Position numbers and translations under genes: made by a program
Notes under the pieces: generated by a model
What the model was told of the DNA's origin: nothing
The model's input: only the letters and a program-made list of their open reading frames with translations
Database searches by the model: none
Assembly: GCF_006438785.1 (NCBI RefSeq)
Contig: NZ_RCZB01000004.1
Coordinates: 191,810 to 255,809 of the forward strand
Direction of reading: 5' to 3'
DNA: 64,000 bases
Origin: Rhodanobacter glycinis
GTDB taxonomy: Bacteria; Pseudomonadota; Gammaproteobacteria; Xanthomonadales; Rhodanobacteraceae
Shown: in pieces, positions 63,148-64,000 of the stretch
How positions within the stretch are numbered: position 1 is the first letter of the stretch
Layout of the letters: each line of letters opens with the position of its first letter

Positions 63148-64000
63148 TTATTTACTGCCAGCCATGTTGGCGTGGATGATCCGGGTGATCGCCGCGTCGG
63201 CCTTGGCCAGCTGCTGCTTGTACACGTCGGTGCTGAAGGCGGCCTGGGTGGGCGATTTCTGCGCCAGCGTGGGGCCGCTCTTGTCGTGCAGGTTCACGTC
63301 TACGGTCAGCGACATGCCCAGGCGTAGCGGGTGCTGGTCCAGCTGCTTCGGGTCGTCGAACACGATGCGCACCGGAATGCGCTGCACGATCTTGATCCAG
63401 TTGCCGGTGGCGTTCTGCGCAGGCAGCAGCGAGAACGCGCTGCCGGTACCCACGCCCAGGCTCTGCACCTTGCCCTTGTATTCCACCTTGCCGCCGTAGA
63501 CGTCGGACTCGATCGTCACCGGCTGGCCGATGCGCATGTCGGTGAGCTGGGTTTCCTTGAAGTTGGCATCCACCCACACGCCATGCAGCGGTACCACCGC
63601 CATCAGCGCGGCACCGGGCTGCACGCGCTGGCCGACCTGCACCGAACGTTTGGCCACATAGCCGTCTACCGGTGCGACCAGGGTGGCGCGCGCATCGTCG
63701 AGAAAGGCGGCGCGCAACTTTGCCGCCGCGGCCTGCACGTCGGGATGCGAGGCGACCACCGTATCGTCGACCAGCACCTTGCTGGTCTGGTACTGCTGCT
63801 GCGCGGTGATCAGCGCGCTCTCGGCGGTGGTCAGGGCATCGCTGGCGTGGGCCAGTTCCTCGGCCGAGATCGCACCGGATTTCGCCAGCGCCACGCGCCG
63901 GTTGTAATCGGCACGCGCCTTGTCCACCGCGGTCTTGCGCGCGGCCACGTCGGCCTGCGCACCGTTGACGCTGGAGTACAGGCCACGCACCTTGCGCACG
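63148..64000 (-). CDS. emrA: EmrA-type membrane-fusion (HlyD family) protein, C-terminal part
   Basis: Periplasmic adaptor of the EmrAB system. The start lies beyond the right edge; about 283 C-terminal residues are present. They include part of the coiled-coil hairpin (ADYNRRVALAKSGAISAEEL), the lipoyl/barrel region (ATLVAPVDGYVAKRSVQVGQ), WVDANFKETQLTDMRIGQPV, and the EmrA hallmark LLPAQNATGNWIKIVQRIPV. It is upstream of emrB on the same strand, with a REP doublet between. A regulator or outer-membrane channel gene may lie outside the window. Confidence 0.94.
   Translation of the reverse strand, partial: VRKVRGLYSSVNGAQADVAARKTAVDKARADYNRRVALAKSGAISAEELAHASDALTTAESALITAQQQYQTSKVLVDDTVVASHPDVQAAAAKLRAAFLDDARATLVAPVDGYVAKRSVQVGQRVQPGAALMAVVPLHGVWVDANFKETQLTDMRIGQPVTIESDVYGGKVEYKGKVQSLGVGTGSAFSLLPAQNATGNWIKIVQRIPVRIVFDDPKQLDQHPLRLGMSLTVDVNLHDKSGPTLAQKSPTQAAFSTDVYKQQLAKADAAITRIIHANMAGSK

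Overview
The window is high-GC DNA with densely packed, short-spaced genes. It looks like a chromosomal segment of a gammaproteobacterium of the order Xanthomonadales (Lysobacterales), most probably family Rhodanobacteraceae (Rhodanobacter, Dyella or a relative). The family call is inference from gene content: a nagR-nagBII-nagA operon, a zwf-pgl-edd-eda operon, an Oar-like TonB-dependent receptor with TPR-sulfotransferases, a DUF1631/PilZ pair, and REP elements built on GGGAGCGACTTCAGTCGC. There are no rRNA or tRNA genes, CRISPR arrays, transposases or phage genes. The regions are best read as core genome with some lineage-specific cassettes.

Layout. (1) 1-12.1 kb is nitrogen control plus c-di-GMP. 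It holds the end of glnA, a PilZ protein overlapping a DUF1631 protein, a frameshifted fimbrial-like gene, a GAF-GAF-GGDEF-EAL protein, a MASE1-PAS-PAS-GGDEF cyclase with a perfect CRP/Clp-type site upstream, and ntrB-ntrC split by a REP element. (2) 12.2-19.1 kb is a probable beta-1,2-glucan module: a GH94-type phosphorylase-like protein, divergent from a GH144/glucoamylase-like protein that overlaps a class I disulfide oxidoreductase. (3) 19.2-24.6 kb has a short-type 6-phosphogluconate dehydrogenase, a DUF2945-DUF488 pair, a LytS/LytTR two-component system, an esterase and a periplasmic TonB-C protein. (4) 24.7-31.1 kb has two divergent S9 peptidases, a small monooxygenase-fold protein and an exported metallo-beta-lactamase-fold enzyme. 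(5) 31.1-33.5 kb has a cupredoxin and a DUF4142 protein, divergent from folE and an ECF-type sigma factor. Three GGAACC motifs there suggest one autoregulated unit. (6) 33.6-41.7 kb has the Entner-Doudoroff/oxidative pentose operon zwf-pgl-edd-eda, divergent from nagR-nagBII-nagA.

(7) 41.8-48.4 kb has two tandem paralogous TPR-sulfotransferases downstream of an Oar-like TonB receptor. (8) 48.5-51 kb has a cobalamin riboswitch and btuB with a TTG start. (9) 51.2-57.7 kb has two equal-length RND permeases with no adaptor gene beside them and a duplicated upstream element. (10) 57.8-61.4 kb has a catalytic and a non-catalytic M16 peptidase in overlap, then a PagL-like lipid A deacylase. (11) 61.5-64 kb has emrB and the 3' part of emrA, with a REP doublet between them.

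The main themes are carbon and nitrogen intake, envelope transport and remodelling, and c-di-GMP signalling. The items most worth a second look are the receptor/sulfotransferase cassette, the proposed ECF promoter set, the CRP/Clp site beside a cyclase gene, the REP doublets inside two-gene operons, and the frameshifted fimbrial gene.
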